Notes under the pieces: model-generated
Told to the model about the DNA's origin: nothing
What the model saw: only the letters and a program-made list of their open reading frames with translations
Databases searched by the model: none
Shown: positions 1-12,016 of the stretch, in pieces
How positions within the stretch are numbered: position 1 is the stretch's first letter
How the letters are laid out: every line of letters begins with the position of its first letter
Assembly: GCA_029449235.1 (NCBI GenBank)
Contig: JANATG010000008.1
Coordinates: forward strand, 1,054,001 to 1,118,000
DNA: 64,000 nucleotides
Reading direction: 5' to 3'
Source of the DNA: Linnemannia schmuckeri
Taxonomy: Eukaryota > Mortierellomycota > Mortierellomycetes > Mortierellales > Mortierellaceae
Made by a program: the position numbers and the translations under genes

Positions 1-167
1 GGCCATAAACACAGAGTTATCAAAGCAGTTATTTATGTTTACTTTCAAAAACATTTAATGAATAAAATTACAAAGGATGTGGTTAAGATGCGCTATCTAT
101 GTACAAACGCGTACAAAAACAAGTAAAGAATAGAGTGCAGGAAAACAACAAGATAATATAGATAAAA
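1..167. other. 3' flank of the peptide transporter gene
   Basis: AT-rich sequence after the stop codon of the transporter, which reads towards the window edge. It is probably its 3' untranslated region. No open frame or RNA gene is visible. Confidence 0.6.
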
Positions 168-2080
168 TTAGATAATGTTGTCGAGATGAGCAAACTTCCA
201 GGCAAAGAGGATGGTCATGATAAACATGGCGACGGCCTGGGCAGCATAGACGTAGACAAAGTTGGGATCATTGGACCAGATAGCCAAGATCATTCCGATC
301 AAGGAACCAAAGGCGTTGGTGGCCAAGAAGAGCGACATGACAACAGACTTGAGCTCAGGGGCGGCAGAGCGGAAGGCAAACTCGAGACCAGTGGCAGATG
401 CGAAAATCTCCGAGATACCGATCAAGATGTAGGCAGGCAACTGGGTCCAGATGGTGATGTTGTTGATGACCTCCGTGATGTCGGTAGGGATGCTGATGCG
501 GTTGCCCTCGGGGTCAAAGCCGGAGAAGTTGTAGTAAGGGCCGGACCTATAAAGGAAGTGCTGCAAGACGGTGACGTAGACGAAGCAGAAGGTGACAATG
601 CTGAATCCAATGATGATACGGTTGATGGGTCCCAACTTGAAGCCGGCCTTGCGGAGGAGAGGGAAGACAATGATGTCGAGGATGGGAATGAAAATGACAA
701 TGACGGCAGAGTTGACGAACGACAGCTGCTCGGGCTTCAACCAGTTGGGATGGGTCATGTTGATGGCCATGTTGACAAAGTTGTCGTTCATGTTGTTGTA
801 CAGAGCCCAGTAAACGGGGTAGACCAGGAAGACCTTGCAGGCGTGGAAGGTTTTTTCCAGATCGTTGACGAACTTGTTGTCCCACTCGAGCGATCCATCG
901 TGGGCAGAGTAGGCTCCCTGAATCCAGTGAGTACCGGGAACACGGTTCTTGCGGTTCCTGAAAGCATAAATGAGGCAGCGGAAGGTCTGGCCGAGAATGT
1001 TACCCTTGGGAGGGCGATCATAGTACTTTGGGCGACCGAGGGCAAAGATGATGATACCGACAACAAAGACAATGGCGGGGATCATGAAAGCGAGATCCCA
1101 GGCCTTCTCGGAGACGGCGGGGGTGATGGCCTGACCCAACATACCACCAATGTTGATGGCCATGTAGAAGTAACGGAAGACACGCTCGACGGTGATGGCA
1201 TGGTTGATGGTGACACCGGGCTTGGTGGGGTGAGGGTAATCCTCGGCGGGGATCTGCTCGGCAGCAAAAGTCGAGACGTTAGACTTGATACCACCGGTAC
1301 CCCAGGAGATCATGCAGTAGAGGGCAACCAGGAAACCGGGGAGACCGAGAGTGTCCCTGAGAGAGTCGATGGAGGAGATGGTCAAGAGGACGAGACCGGC
1401 GGTGTAGAGGATGGCAAAGATCAAGATGGTCTTGAACTTTCCGAGCCACTTGTCGGCGACGATGGCACCGAAGATGGTAGTAATATATGAGAAGAAGGAG
1501 AATCCACGAGAGATAGCGGTGGCGTTACCCTTGGTCTGCAGAAGATGGGTCAACATGTAACGCTGAAACAACATGGAGGCACCATAGAACGAGAAACGCT
1601 CGCACAACTCGGCTATAAGGATAGGATAGTAGAAAGGGAGATCATGGTTAGAGCGTGGAAATAATTATGTGCTCTCACTCAACGAAAACAATAAAAAAGG
1701 CAACACAGCCATCCTACACATACAGACACAAACAATCAAAAGTGGAAAAAAAATCATTTTTGGGTTTGAACGGGTTTGAGTGATAGCTCTAAAGCCGATG
1801 CAGGGATGATCCATGCGTTCGTGCCACCAAGCCAAGCCCACAAAAACTGTTGCGAATGGATAAAAAATAAAAGTCACACGAGAAAAGGAATAGATATAGC
1901 AGAAATAAATATAACAGACAACTTACTGACGATGATGAGCCAGGCGGCAAAGGGAATGGGGCCAGGGACTTGTACGTTGGTATCGATGACGTGGTCCTCG
2001 GTGACCTCCTTCATGGGCTGAAGCTCCATGGCGTTGTCTTCAGCAAAGACCTTCTGGTCGCTTATTTCGGTTTTGGACAT
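168..2080 (-). CDS. PTR2: Proton-coupled oligopeptide transporter (POT/PTR2 family)
   Basis: Imports di- and tripeptides with protons across the plasma membrane. Two exons on the minus strand, 1927-2080 and 168-1612, join to 532 codons plus stop; the 314-bp intron has GTAAGT and TATAG ends and the join restores ELCERFSFYG. That is the ExxER helix-1 motif of the POT family (E53, E56, R57), needed for proton coupling. The second family signature is seen as FRYFYMAINIGG, and about twelve hydrophobic segments follow. The hydrophilic N-terminus (about 40 residues, acidic) is typical of fungal PTR2. The length is somewhat shorter than yeast Ptr2 (601 aa). The ATG at 2080 is the only start giving this N-terminus. 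Substrate range cannot be told from sequence. The 5-kb spacer upstream probably carries its promoter. Confidence 0.93.
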
Positions 2081-2447
2081 AGTTGATTGTGTAAAGGGAT
2101 ATATGTGTTTGTTGTTGTGGATGAGTGTGTGTGTGTGGGAGGGAGGACAGTAGGTAAGGGAGAGGGGTGAATGAGGATTAATGAGAAAGTGAAGAGACTG
2201 AAGAAAAGTAAATTACTCCAAAAGGGTACGAAATAAAAAAAAAAGTGGTATGGGGGGTGGATGGTCGTATGATGAACAAAGAACAAGAAAGAAGAAAAAA
2301 AAAGAAAAAGAAAAAAAAAAAAAAAGAGGAAAGAGAAGGGTATTTAAGGATTTATGCTGGAATCCTTGCTACCCAGGTATCAACCAGCAGAGAGAACAGG
2401 TATACAATAAGCTATGGCTTACAGTTGAATTGAATTGCCAACACAAC

Positions 2448-2481
2448 CAGTACTGTACATATTAATATTTGTCCAGTACTG
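2448..2481. promoter_or_regulatory. Paired palindromes CAGTACTG upstream of PTR2
   Basis: Two identical 8-bp palindromes start 26 bp apart, inside an 11-bp direct repeat (CCAGTACTGTA), about 370-400 bp upstream of the transporter ATG. The spacing is about 2.5 helical turns. A dimeric regulator site is possible, but no known fungal factor is matched with confidence. Confidence 0.2.
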
Positions 2482-5400
2482 TAGTGTAATGATTATTAAG
2501 AGGGTAACGATTCGATTAATTTTGCCTGGATAATTCAGAAAGAGAGAAGGTTGCCTTCGTCTCTCCTCGCCTCAACTCCTACCTTACTTACCCCACTCAA
2601 CATCTCCACTTTTCCAGACCCTCCCTCGCCTTCTCTCGCTTTTTCTTCTCTTCAACCAAGTCATGACCATCCTACATCATCACCACAATCGCTATCATCA
2701 TCACCATCCCTCTTCGATCAAGCAAGCTCTCCTCTCAGTCCCCTCTTTCTTTGCTGCCTGATACCCAATGCGAACAGCCGTTCACCCTCTTTAGGGCAAT
2801 CTGTCTTGCAAAAAACAATTTTTTCACTTTTCGCCGAAATCCCTTGGGTTTGATCCATAAGTCCCAATGAAAAGGAAAAACATTGCTACAGAACGAAAAA
2901 AGGAGGGCAGGGGTGGAGTAGGAGAGGAGATGATGTGAAAGGGACAGACAGGCAGACAGGCGGTTTGATCGGCTGTCATCCCGAAAGGAAGACTTCATTC
3001 ACCATGACATGCACAACAATCATCTGCTCTCCCATTTCTTAGCCCCCGCTGTCACCCTTACCCTTTTTTGTCTTCCCTCTTCCATAAATCAAAAACGAGC
3101 TGCATGCGTTTGCTCTCTATTTTTCCCTTTTGGCCCTCGGTCTCGATGGGAAAATGAGAGTTTTTAGGCCTTTTCTATATCGATCGAAATACCTGATAAT
3201 CCTGATACTAGCGTGTGCCCCTCCTTCGTTATTTATTTTCGATCCAAAATAGTCATTGAAAAAGAAGAAGAGACCTGAAATCTGCCTAAAGGAGACCAAG
3301 AATCCTTTGGAAGATTTTTCATTAGAGACATCCACTACGTGCGGGTTGTCTCCTCGCTACAAACAAAAGATATGTCAATTTCTTCTTATCCAGCCCATTG
3401 TTATTGTTTGTTGTTATTTGTTGGTTAACGATCGTTTAGCCGAGAGAATAGGAGAGTATGTTTTGCGTTTTGTGTACTTTTACTGTTATAAGTCCATTCA
3501 CGCATTCATTGCTTAATCCGGCCATTTTAAACGAAAAGTAAACGCTATTTTGAGCCATGGCGCTCCTTCTCTCTTTGATCTCTCAGGAACTTTATGTCTG
3601 ATCATAAAGGAATGAGGCGAATAGAACCAAAACATAAGGCCATAACTGTCTAGAAAGATGGAATTCTCTCTCACGTTCCGGTTGCATGCTAAAAGAAGCA
3701 ACCATACCTCTCGTTTCAACAAGCTCCTTTTTGTCCTGGCCGTTGGAGTCGTTTGCCGTTCATCCATACGCTTATTACACCCCCCTCTCATTCATTTCGA
3801 ACGTTAGCCAAAAAAAAAATAAATCCGGGTTGACATCCGAGTCGAGCTTTTTTTTTTTTTCAAAAAAAAAAGAAAAGAAAAAAAACAATCTAGTGAAGGA
3901 TGAATTTACACAGTACCCACTCATTTTTCGTTGTCTCTCTTTGTATGCAGAGAGCATCGAATGGCGGACTAGCCATGAAAGAGTTGAAGACCCAAACCAA
4001 CCCATCTTTTTTATTGTTGCCCATGTAAACTTTGCCTGATCTCTTTTTGATGAAAAGAGAAAGAGGGAGAGAGAGGAGAGGAAGACAAATTGGTAACAAA
4101 ACCTCCGAATTAAAGTTTTCGCACGCTTGTTTGTTTTCTCTGTCGTTCGTTTTTTGCCCAGTCTTTTTTTTTCCTGCGAAATGAGGTATTGCCCACGACG
4201 CAAAACTCAATAAAAACAATAAAATCGCTCTCTTTGTTTGTCTATCGTCGATGACGGTGATGATGCATGTCTTTGTTTATGTTTTGGGCACTACATTCAC
4301 ACACGATCACATACACAACACACACAAACCTACTACCACCATCCGCAAGCAGATATAGTATCTTTTGAACCAACAGTTGGGACCAAGCAGATATGGTAGC
4401 CATATCGATCGATTATTTTTTCATCCCTCTACAAACCTGGCCACAAATGGTTCGAAGTGACCGATCCTCTCGCCAAAAGGGCTAAAGAACACGGAAGAAG
4501 GACACGGAGGAAGAGCGGAAAAAGAACCCCCGCTCCAGGAAAAGAAATCCACGCATCTAATCCATCCATACATTTAAATTGCTGGCTACTCCGGTCGCAC
4601 TTAGCATAATCCTCTCGGAACAAGACCCGTCCATCTGAACACAACTTTACATCCACTTTGTTCCTGCCCCTGTCATTTTTTATTTTTACGTTTCCTCCGT
4701 CCCTTCTCATCTCATTCAAATAAAACGATCAAATGGAAAAACAAAGTCTAGACTGAAAGCCAGACAGCATGCAAGACAACTAGCCATCCTACAACAGCAA
4801 CCAACCAAGACGTTCATTAGATCCATATTGGAGGAGTTATTTTTTTACAGATCCCGCCCGCTTGTAACCTGCGAGAGGAAGAGCCGTATTCCATGTGGAT
4901 TTATATGGGGATGTGTCCAGGAATCACGCAGTCAGAACCTGATTGAACAAACCAGAAATGAAATCGGTGGTGTGGTGTCTCTTTTTTTTTTTTTTTTTCA
5001 AACGGAGAATGGATCCTTAGACTCTCTTTCTCTCTCTCGCTCACCCATTCCTCACCCCCACTGCCCAGAAACAACAAGTTGCGTGAGTGTGATAGCGATT
5101 AGCCTCGAGTGAAATGAACAAATGAGGATTGGTAACGTCTGTAATCACAGAAAGAAAAACGTGAGTCAGGGACAATGATAGGAGGAGCAAGGTCGGCGCC
5201 TCAAAAAAATGAATAGCCAAGAGGGTTCTTTCCTCTGCATCCAACCATCACCTGTTGTTCAGAACAGAACAGCGAACAGCCTCCTTCCCCCTTGTTGTAC
5301 CTGGTTGTTTGGCCACTGTTTTACAAACTCCTATCTTCGATACCTCTTTTCTCAATTGCCATTGCAGGTTACTTTGACGAAACCGGGATATGGGGAGAGT

Positions 5401-6174
5401 TACGAGGGAGCCAATACGAATGGTTGTCCTCCCGCCCTATTGTACTATACGTCCATCGGACAAAGTGGACGTAAGACAGAAGGGGTTGGAAGAGAGGCAG
5501 ATAGTAGTGTATGTGCGAGAGAGAGCGAGGCAACAGAGTGAGAAGAGTAAGATTGTTGAGAGGATGAGAAAAGAACGGATAAGGTTGTTCTTTTTAAGGA
5601 ATGCAAAAGAGGATCCGTCATTAGTGATCGTCCCTGACAAAAAGATTGTTATGCATGAAAGGGCCGAATCGTGCATCGCTATCATTTTGTCAAAAGAAAG
5701 AACAAGGAGGGCCAGAAATGAATTCATCCAGGAACGATTAACTGTTATCAAAAGGTACCAGATCCTTCTTTGAGAACAAAATATACATCTCTGGACGGCG
5801 ATTTGGCCTTTTTTTTTGTTCTATCTGTCCCACTGGCAAGTTCTGTAGGGAATGTCTTGTAGATTGTAGAAGACGATCAAAGGAGAAAAAGGGACCAACT
5901 CTTTTCTTTTTTCATAACAGATAAAAATTATAACACAAACGAAGGTGACTTGGTGTGGAGACGATAGTTAAAACAAGCAAGTGAACGTTGTGTCGGTCGA
6001 TCCCTGTGCACATTCTTTTCTGTTAACAAACAATCCGTAACGTCGTTCTTTTCTCCTTCCTTCTATCCACTATCTCTCTCCATTCCTCGTTTCGCTCTCG
6101 ATCTGTTATCTTTATATCCACCAAACTATTTCTTGAGAAGGAAGGTTGCGAAAAAGTGGAGTGAAAGAGAAATC

Positions 6175-6207
6175 AGAAAGAGGGAGAGAAAGAGGGAGAG
6201 AAAGAGG
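6175..6207. repeat. 12-bp purine tandem repeat
   Basis: Nearly three copies of AGAAAGAGGGAG in a purine-rich stretch. A simple minisatellite in non-coding DNA. Confidence 0.6.
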
Positions 6208-7172
6208 ATCTTTACACGTGTTTGGTCAGATCACACATACTCTGCCTCTTGTAGATTGTACTTCACCTCATGTAGCCTATCCACATATTGATATGGTATC
6301 TTAGTATCTAATTTTTCCCTCATTCATTTTTTTTTGTTCACAGGATGAAAAAAAGGAAGGCGATGGGAAAAGAAGTACGGTAATGTGGCAGCAGGAGATA
6401 AATACACTTCTCTTACTATCGCACTAGTTGTTCTATTTCCAGGACCATCGATCAGTGATTTGCTCCAATGATTGTGAAAGTACACCAATTTCCGAGGGGT
6501 AAGAGGGAAGGTATCGGATCCTCTCTCGGATATCCATTCCCAATCGTCTCATCAACCGGATGAGATCAGGTAGCTCTCTTTGTTCATAGGCACGAGATGA
6601 ACAAGCTGCAGTGTCTAAAAGTTCTGGTCGCCCCTCCTTTTTCATTTCCATGGACGCTGCGGAATCGAGGAACAGTGCTATCGTACACCTTCCCCTTCTC
6701 CTCTCCCCCTTCCATCGCTGCCCGTTTGATTGGAGGATTCCACCCTATCTTTTGCTCATGACAACCGTTGTGGTTGGTTACATATTTTCCAAGGGTCTTA
6801 CTTACTAAAAAAATCTCCGCCCCCAATTTTTTTTTTTTTTTTTTTTTAATATTCCTGATCCACTCTGTCTGCACCTTCTGTTCAGAAACTGAGGTGGTGT
6901 CGGTGATGGTGCTCCGTCACAGGGGTAGAACGAAAAAGGAAGCCAAACATATCTCCAGCAAAAGGGCTAGTTCCCATTTTTTTAGGAACCTGCACTTTGG
7001 CTATTTTTCTTGTCCTTCCATGGAAGAAAATCTCCAACAAAGCTCCGTCATTCGCCTGTCAACAAACCCTCGTCCCCCGGGCTTCTTGTCCGCTTATTTC
7101 ATTATTTTAATTTATGCGGTTCTACGTAATTCGTTGTTGTTGTTATTGTTCGCTTTGCTTCCATGATGCGGC

Positions 7173-9533
7173 TTACAAGACGATAGCTGAGCTCTGACCT
7201 GCCATGAACTCATCCACTTGTGTGTGGTTCTGAATGGTCGAGTATTGGTGATGTGAATGATGAACAACAACATCTAGGTGCTGATTGCGTATTGCCCGAT
7301 GTTGTTGTTGATAGTATTCATCCCGCTCTTGCTGTTGATCCTTCTCTTGATGCTGGTGCTGGTCATTCTGTTGCTGCTGCATTAGTTGTTCTTGTTGCAA
7401 CTGTAAGAGTTGCATATCCAACCTCCTCCGACCCTCTGGCGAATCCATATCTTGATACTTATCTTCCTTCTCTTCTCCACTACCTCCTCCAACGCCAGTA
7501 CCAGCATTATCCCCACCCTTCTTCAAAGCCACCATGACTTGACTCTGGCTAGGCGGGACGGAACCACGATCAGGAGCCAGTTTCAAGAACGTGGCTTGGA
7601 TCCTATGAGCGTGAGCCCGACCAACAAACGGCCGACCTATCCACGAGTCCTGGATCGCAAACACAAATTTCCTTTTCACCTCGGCCAACAACCCATCCTT
7701 GACCAACAAGGCGCCAAACATACTTGAGCTGTTGACGACCTCCTGGGCGTCGGAAATCCTTGCTCGATAGTAAGGTTTGAAGACTTTTCGGTGGAGGTCT
7801 TCAACTGTCCATGTGATAGCAGTGGTGGTGGTACTGGGTACTGCTGGTGAATGGATAGAGTCTGGCTGATGTCGGTTGTTGGACAGTATTGGGGGTACAA
7901 CTGATGTGGTGGGTGGTGTTGGCGATGATGTTCCTGTTGTTACTGAAGGTGATGTTAAGTTGGCAATGGTTGATTGGGGCATGTTGTCGTGGAGTAGAGA
8001 TGCCAGCGTCACTGCATCCAGCATTGACTCGCTTCCTCCCCTGCCTGTGAACGGCACACTCTAATTATAGACGACAGGGCCACACGGTTAGATTAACACT
8101 CTTCAGCAACCTTCAGTTTTCCTTTGATGCGTTCCAACGCCATTTAGTTGTGTTACTTACCTTGTGGCATGCTAATAAGAAATTCAGTGTAGGCAATACG
8201 AAGAGAACAGTGAGTTGCCATGTGCAAAAATATACCACAACGACTCCTCAAAAAACAAGCTGGCACAAATAGCAGACTTGCCATCGCCAAGTAGGACTGT
8301 TCGTCCTCCGTACCAAGTTTTGAAGACACGTTCCTCCAACATGACCTTCGAGATCAGCTGCCGATCTGTCGCATCGATCAGGTCTCCAACTGTCCCTTGA
8401 CCGCCTTCATCCGGTCCCTTCAAGAGTCGTATTGCTTTACACATCTCGTCTGTCGCATCTGGACCCCATTCAGATTCTTTGAAGTTGTCAGTGTGAAAGA
8501 GGATCGGCTTCTCTAGCGTCCTTGTCACAAGCCAGCAGTACCTGTTCCCGAGAACCGGCATGAACCAGCCCTATGTAGGCAATTAATGTAATAAGAAATG
8601 ATATTAGCTTTTTTTTGGTGGCAACCAAAATAAAGTTGACGAGGTACTCATTGTACATAAGTAACCCTCAGAACAAGGAGGTTGCATTTTACCATGTAGG
8701 GCGAGTGTCGGTAGAGGATGACCTTGAACTGCGAAAACGTCTCATCCAAATCCGGGTATCGCTTCAAATTCAAAGGGTTGGTCACCCCCACCAAAGCAAC
8801 GTGTCTGTATTGTTGTTTTTCCTGATCTTGTTTTGGCAATGGTTTCTGACCGTGACCATGACCACCGTTTCCGGATTCTTCCTTGATCTGCCGAAATAGA
8901 CTCTGACGGACTGCACTCGATGCACCATCGGCTCCTACTAGGGTATCTGCCGAATACAGACTCCCATCGGAACAACGCACCTGAACTTGGTGACAAATTC
9001 CTGTTGCTGGATCGATGATGTTTTGGGAATTGACGAATCGTTTGCCAAGATGGATGCGCTCCTTGGGGATCTTTGAGAGTAGGATGTTGTGCAGGTCGGG
9101 CCGTGTTATGCATTGTCCATAGTGTCCGTATCTATTATTGTTGACATGTTTTGCATGAAGACATATATATAAATAACTTCTTCCAGTATCTTCACATGAA
9201 GAACAGCAGTGGAAGCATGAGTCAAAAGTACCGTTGTTGATGATCCATATGTCTGCTATTCGCAACAATAGTCCCAACCACCGACAGATCATCCCTCAGA
9301 ACCGCGATCTTGCCAAACGGTTTCGAAAGCCGTTTGATCTCATCCAAAAGTCCCAACTGCTCCATCAATGGCAGGACCAAGGGACTTAGGGCAATGACGC
9401 TACCTATGGGTCGGATCAAAACACTCTGTTCTAAGACTAAATAGTCGATCCCGGCTCGTTGGAGGAGGATTGCGAGGACTAGACCTCCTAACCCTCCACC
9501 GACAATCAGGACCCGAGTTTTCGGCGATGTTGG

Positions 9534-9536
<3 letters not shown>
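7173..9536 (-). CDS. FAD-dependent monooxygenase (class A flavoprotein) with an 11-nt micro-exon
   Basis: A flavoprotein hydroxylase of the PHBH-like type that uses NAD(P)H and O2; the substrate is unknown. Five exons on the minus strand (9232-9536, 8693-9131, 8282-8570, 8161-8171, 7173-8060) give 643 residues. The N-terminal FAD dinucleotide motif is VLIVGGGLGGLV (residues 9-20). LVGADGASSAVR is the DG motif. The GD motif is completed only when an 11-nt exon at 8161-8171 supplies A-C-H-K between GD and SVPFTGRGG. The intron before that micro-exon has a GC donor (GCAAGT). The last exon adds a C-terminal tail of over 150 residues rich in Gln and His, unusual for the family. The start follows directly on a run of about 30 A on the coding strand. 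A disabled paralogue lies at 30792-32375. Confidence 0.88.
8161..8171 (-). other. 11-nt micro-exon of the FAD monooxygenase
   Basis: The sequence CATGCCACAAG lies between TTAG and GTAAGT. Joined to the single G left by exon 3 it codes Ala-Cys-His-Lys, the conserved continuation of the GD motif in flavin monooxygenases. Without it the frame between exons 3 and 5 is lost. It is invisible to ORF-length searches. Confidence 0.85.

Positions 9537-9566
<30 letters not shown>
9536..9566. repeat. Homopolymer T run (A on the coding strand) abutting a start codon
   Basis: About 30 T in a row on the plus strand. The last T belongs to the ATG of the FAD monooxygenase, so its mRNA leader would end in poly-A. 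Confidence 0.8.
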
Positions 9567-9567
<1 letters not shown>

Positions 9568-10217
9568 GTCGACAAGAGAGGCCTTTGCAAAAGGTGGACG
9601 GTGGTTCCTGAGAAGCACGTGGCACTTGTGTTCAGTGAAAAAATGTATGAGTAGTGGGTCCGAGATGGAATGAGGTCTTGACTGTGAATGAGTGCGTGAA
9701 TGAGTGCAAGAAACCTGGGAGGAAGAACCAGAGGGAGCGAATGAACAAAGGAGTTGAGCGGCGGAAAGAAGTTCGACAGGAAGAAAAAACTATACGGCCG
9801 GACGCAGGGCAGATCACCCATTCATCAGCCGTCACTTTTCCTAATCTTTCCCCGCCTCTTGCTTCATGCATGTATCATTATTGAGGGCATGCCCCTAGTG
9901 AGCATCATAAAGAGGCTGTCGGCTGGAAGACAAGAACATCTTTTGAGAGCTTTTCTTCCAAGGAAAAGCTCCCTTCAAGAAAATAGACAAGAGTCCATTG
10001 CGAATTTGCGACACGCATCAGTCAAAAGCCAACAATTTGACCCTTTTGTCTGAAAGATATAGTTGTTTTATTTTGTGTTTGCTGTTTCCCCACTTCTCTT
10101 CACAGGGTATCCTCAGGTGCCGACGCCAAAGAGTTGTCGCAAGAGTGATGATAAAGGATAGAGGGAAGGGCGAGTTATCCTGAATGAGGTGGTGGTGGTG
10201 ATGGACATTTTACGCCC
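9537..10217. other. Spacer between FAD monooxygenase and proteasome gene
   Basis: 680 bp holding the promoter side of the monooxygenase and the 3' flank of the proteasome gene. Apart from the poly-T run I see no gene or RNA. Confidence 0.5.
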
Positions 10218-11631
10218 TTACTGCTGGGAGGTGGCGGGCTTGCTCTTCTCCTTCTCCTTCTCGTTCTCTGCCTCAATCTCTGCTACAACAGCCTCAATCT
10301 CAGCCAACTCCAAGCGCTATTAGTATATAGTTGGTAATGGCACAGGTAAATTAGTAAAGTCCTTTACGAATTTTGTCGAACATCACACATCTGCACCGTT
10401 TTACTCATCTATATGTCTCCTCGTGCGTGATAAAGGTCCTACCTGGATGACGCTGTCGGTTCCCATGATGGCAATTTCAATGTTCTTGGCTCCGGTTTGA
10501 ACAACCTAGTATATAGCAAACCGACAAGATTAAATATTTAGTATGCTAATTCCACATGACTCATGCATGCATACCATCCATTTGTGCACAGCACGGAGCA
10601 AGGACAAACTGCATACCTCGAGCAAAGATCTGATGGCAAGCTTGATGCTCTCAGTCTTGTTCATATCCTCCTTATAGTTCTTTTCCAAAAACTCACGGAC
10701 GGTTTTTGAGGAGCGACCAATCGCGTTGGCCTTCCATGCCGAGTAAACACCGGAGGGATCAGTCTGGTATAACTTTGGGACCTTGTCTGAATCAAAGCCC
10801 ATGATCAGTGTTGAGATTCCAAAGGGACGAACTCCTCCACTCTGAGTGTATTTCTGTAGATGCAGGTGGCATGGTTAGTTATGAAAAGATGGTCAGCACA
10901 ATTGAACAATTTGGTTCCTGTAGTCTGCAGAATACACGGCTCAGAGAGAATGCGGCGAGATGATGACAAGGCGCCGTATTACCTGCTGTACTCCTGCAAT
11001 GTAGCGCGTAATGTATTCGATCGAGACGGAATCCTCCACTGTGAGTCTATGACTCTGACATTCTATCCTTGCTTTGTTGATCAACACACGCGCATCGGCA
11101 GACAGACCTAAAGAACGGCGAATTACAGTAAAGGAGAGCCATAACCTTAGACGCTATTGCTTCTCACAAGCGAAAAAAAAACCATGCCAATCGGCGTTCA
11201 TTCCTGTAGCATAACTGCATCGCAATGTCATGACTATCGTCACTTCTCCTGTACCAGCGAACGCCAAGCAGACGTGCTCGTCCAACATGCAAATCTTCTT
11301 CACTGTGCGCTCATCCTGGAGCTTTAAGACAGACTTTTTCTCAACTCCCAGAACAACAACGTCAGCGCCACGAACACCGACCTATGTGGAGTATGGAGAC
11401 CATGAAAAGTTGATGATATTCGTGATTAGTTTCTGGATACAGTAAACCCAAGGTGCAGCAAACGACAGCAGGGAGACGTGCTGAAGTGAAAGATAAAGAC
11501 GCGTTTCTGGTCAAGTAAAGAGCACTTACGGCACAGCTTCCCTTGCGGACGGCCTCGAGAGCGTAATCGACCTGGAAGAGGTGACCGTCAGGCGAGAAGA
11601 CAGTCAATGCGCGATCGTAAGAGCCGGCCAT
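10218..11631 (-). CDS. PRE6: 20S proteasome subunit alpha type-4 (Pre6/PSMA7)
   Basis: An alpha-ring subunit of the 20S core particle; it gates substrate entry and has no catalytic site. Six exons (11530-11631, 11255-11381, 10983-11107, 10617-10853, 10443-10505, 10218-10316) give 250 residues with all phases consistent. The N-terminal alpha signature is YDRALTVFSPDGHLFQVDYA. Further matches to alpha-4 are QSHRLTVED, RPFGISTLI, YQTDPSG and NAIGRSSKTVREFLEKNY. The acidic/lysine-rich C-terminal helix and tail are usual for this subunit. The gene is divergent from PBDC1 with 385 bp between start codons. I did not see the yeast PACE element GGTGGCAAA in that spacer. Confidence 0.96.
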
Positions 11632-12016
11632 GGTAGAAGCAATAAGTACGAGTCGGTAAGAGTAGTGTGTGAGAACAAAAGTAAAAAAAAGAAGGGAAAG
11701 TTGGCGTTGAGTGGATGGAGAATGAGTTTCGTGGTTGAATGAAAAAAAAAAAAAAAGGACAACGAAGAGAGACAAGGGGACAGAAGGGCCGAGGGCGACT
11801 CTGAGTGTGTCGTCCTCGTACACGCACTCGCTCCGGTGACGCGTTCAAAAAGCAGTGAAAAAACTGGCCTAATTTTCTGCGGCAATAAGTAGTCACGGTC
11901 ACGTGTACCTCGCAGATAAGCTTGGTCCTTGAAAAAACAAAAAAGAGAAAATCTCGCACAGAAGTGTGCAGGATCAGGTTCTATTCATTCATCCCCACCA
12001 ACATCTACACATCGCC
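11632..12016. promoter_or_regulatory. Bidirectional promoter region of PRE6 and PBDC1
   Basis: 385 bp between two divergent start codons; both genes serve protein quality control or supply. It contains an A/T run near 11743-11757 and one perfect E-box CACGTG at 11900-11905. Shared regulation is an inference from the layout. Confidence 0.4.

Larger units (their letters stand above)
2081..7172. other. 5-kb intergenic region, no supported gene
   Basis: Lies between the transporter start and the 3' end of the FAD monooxygenase. It holds polypurine/polypyrimidine stretches, short A or T runs (for example near 2289-2330, 3848-3890, 4981-4999 and 6829-6848), two copies of the palindrome CAGTACTG (2448 and 2474) and a 12-bp tandem repeat near 6175. 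Open frames are at most 142 codons, overlap on both strands and show no family or splice pattern. I see no tRNA. It is probably the regulatory region of the transporter plus unconstrained spacer. Confidence 0.55.

Noticed and set aside
186..1490. A 434-codon open frame on the plus strand opposite the peptide transporter
   Set aside because: It is the antisense shadow of a strongly conserved coding exon with GC-rich third positions. Its translation is Asp/Gly/Glu-rich and resembles no family.
4440..4475. A possible tRNA B-box (GGTTCGAAGTG)
   Set aside because: The last positions do not fit GGTTCGANNCC and no A-box or cloverleaf can be built around it.
5390..5773. A 127-codon plus-strand frame in the 5-kb spacer
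   Set aside because: The opposite strand is also open over the same stretch, no intron signals fit and no family is recognised. Transcript data could revive it.
8058..8291. Direct join of FAD-monooxygenase exon 3 to exon 5 by an AA/GTCTGC donor
   Set aside because: It keeps frame but removes the A-C-H-K of the GD motif. The GC donor plus the 11-nt exon restores the family sequence exactly.
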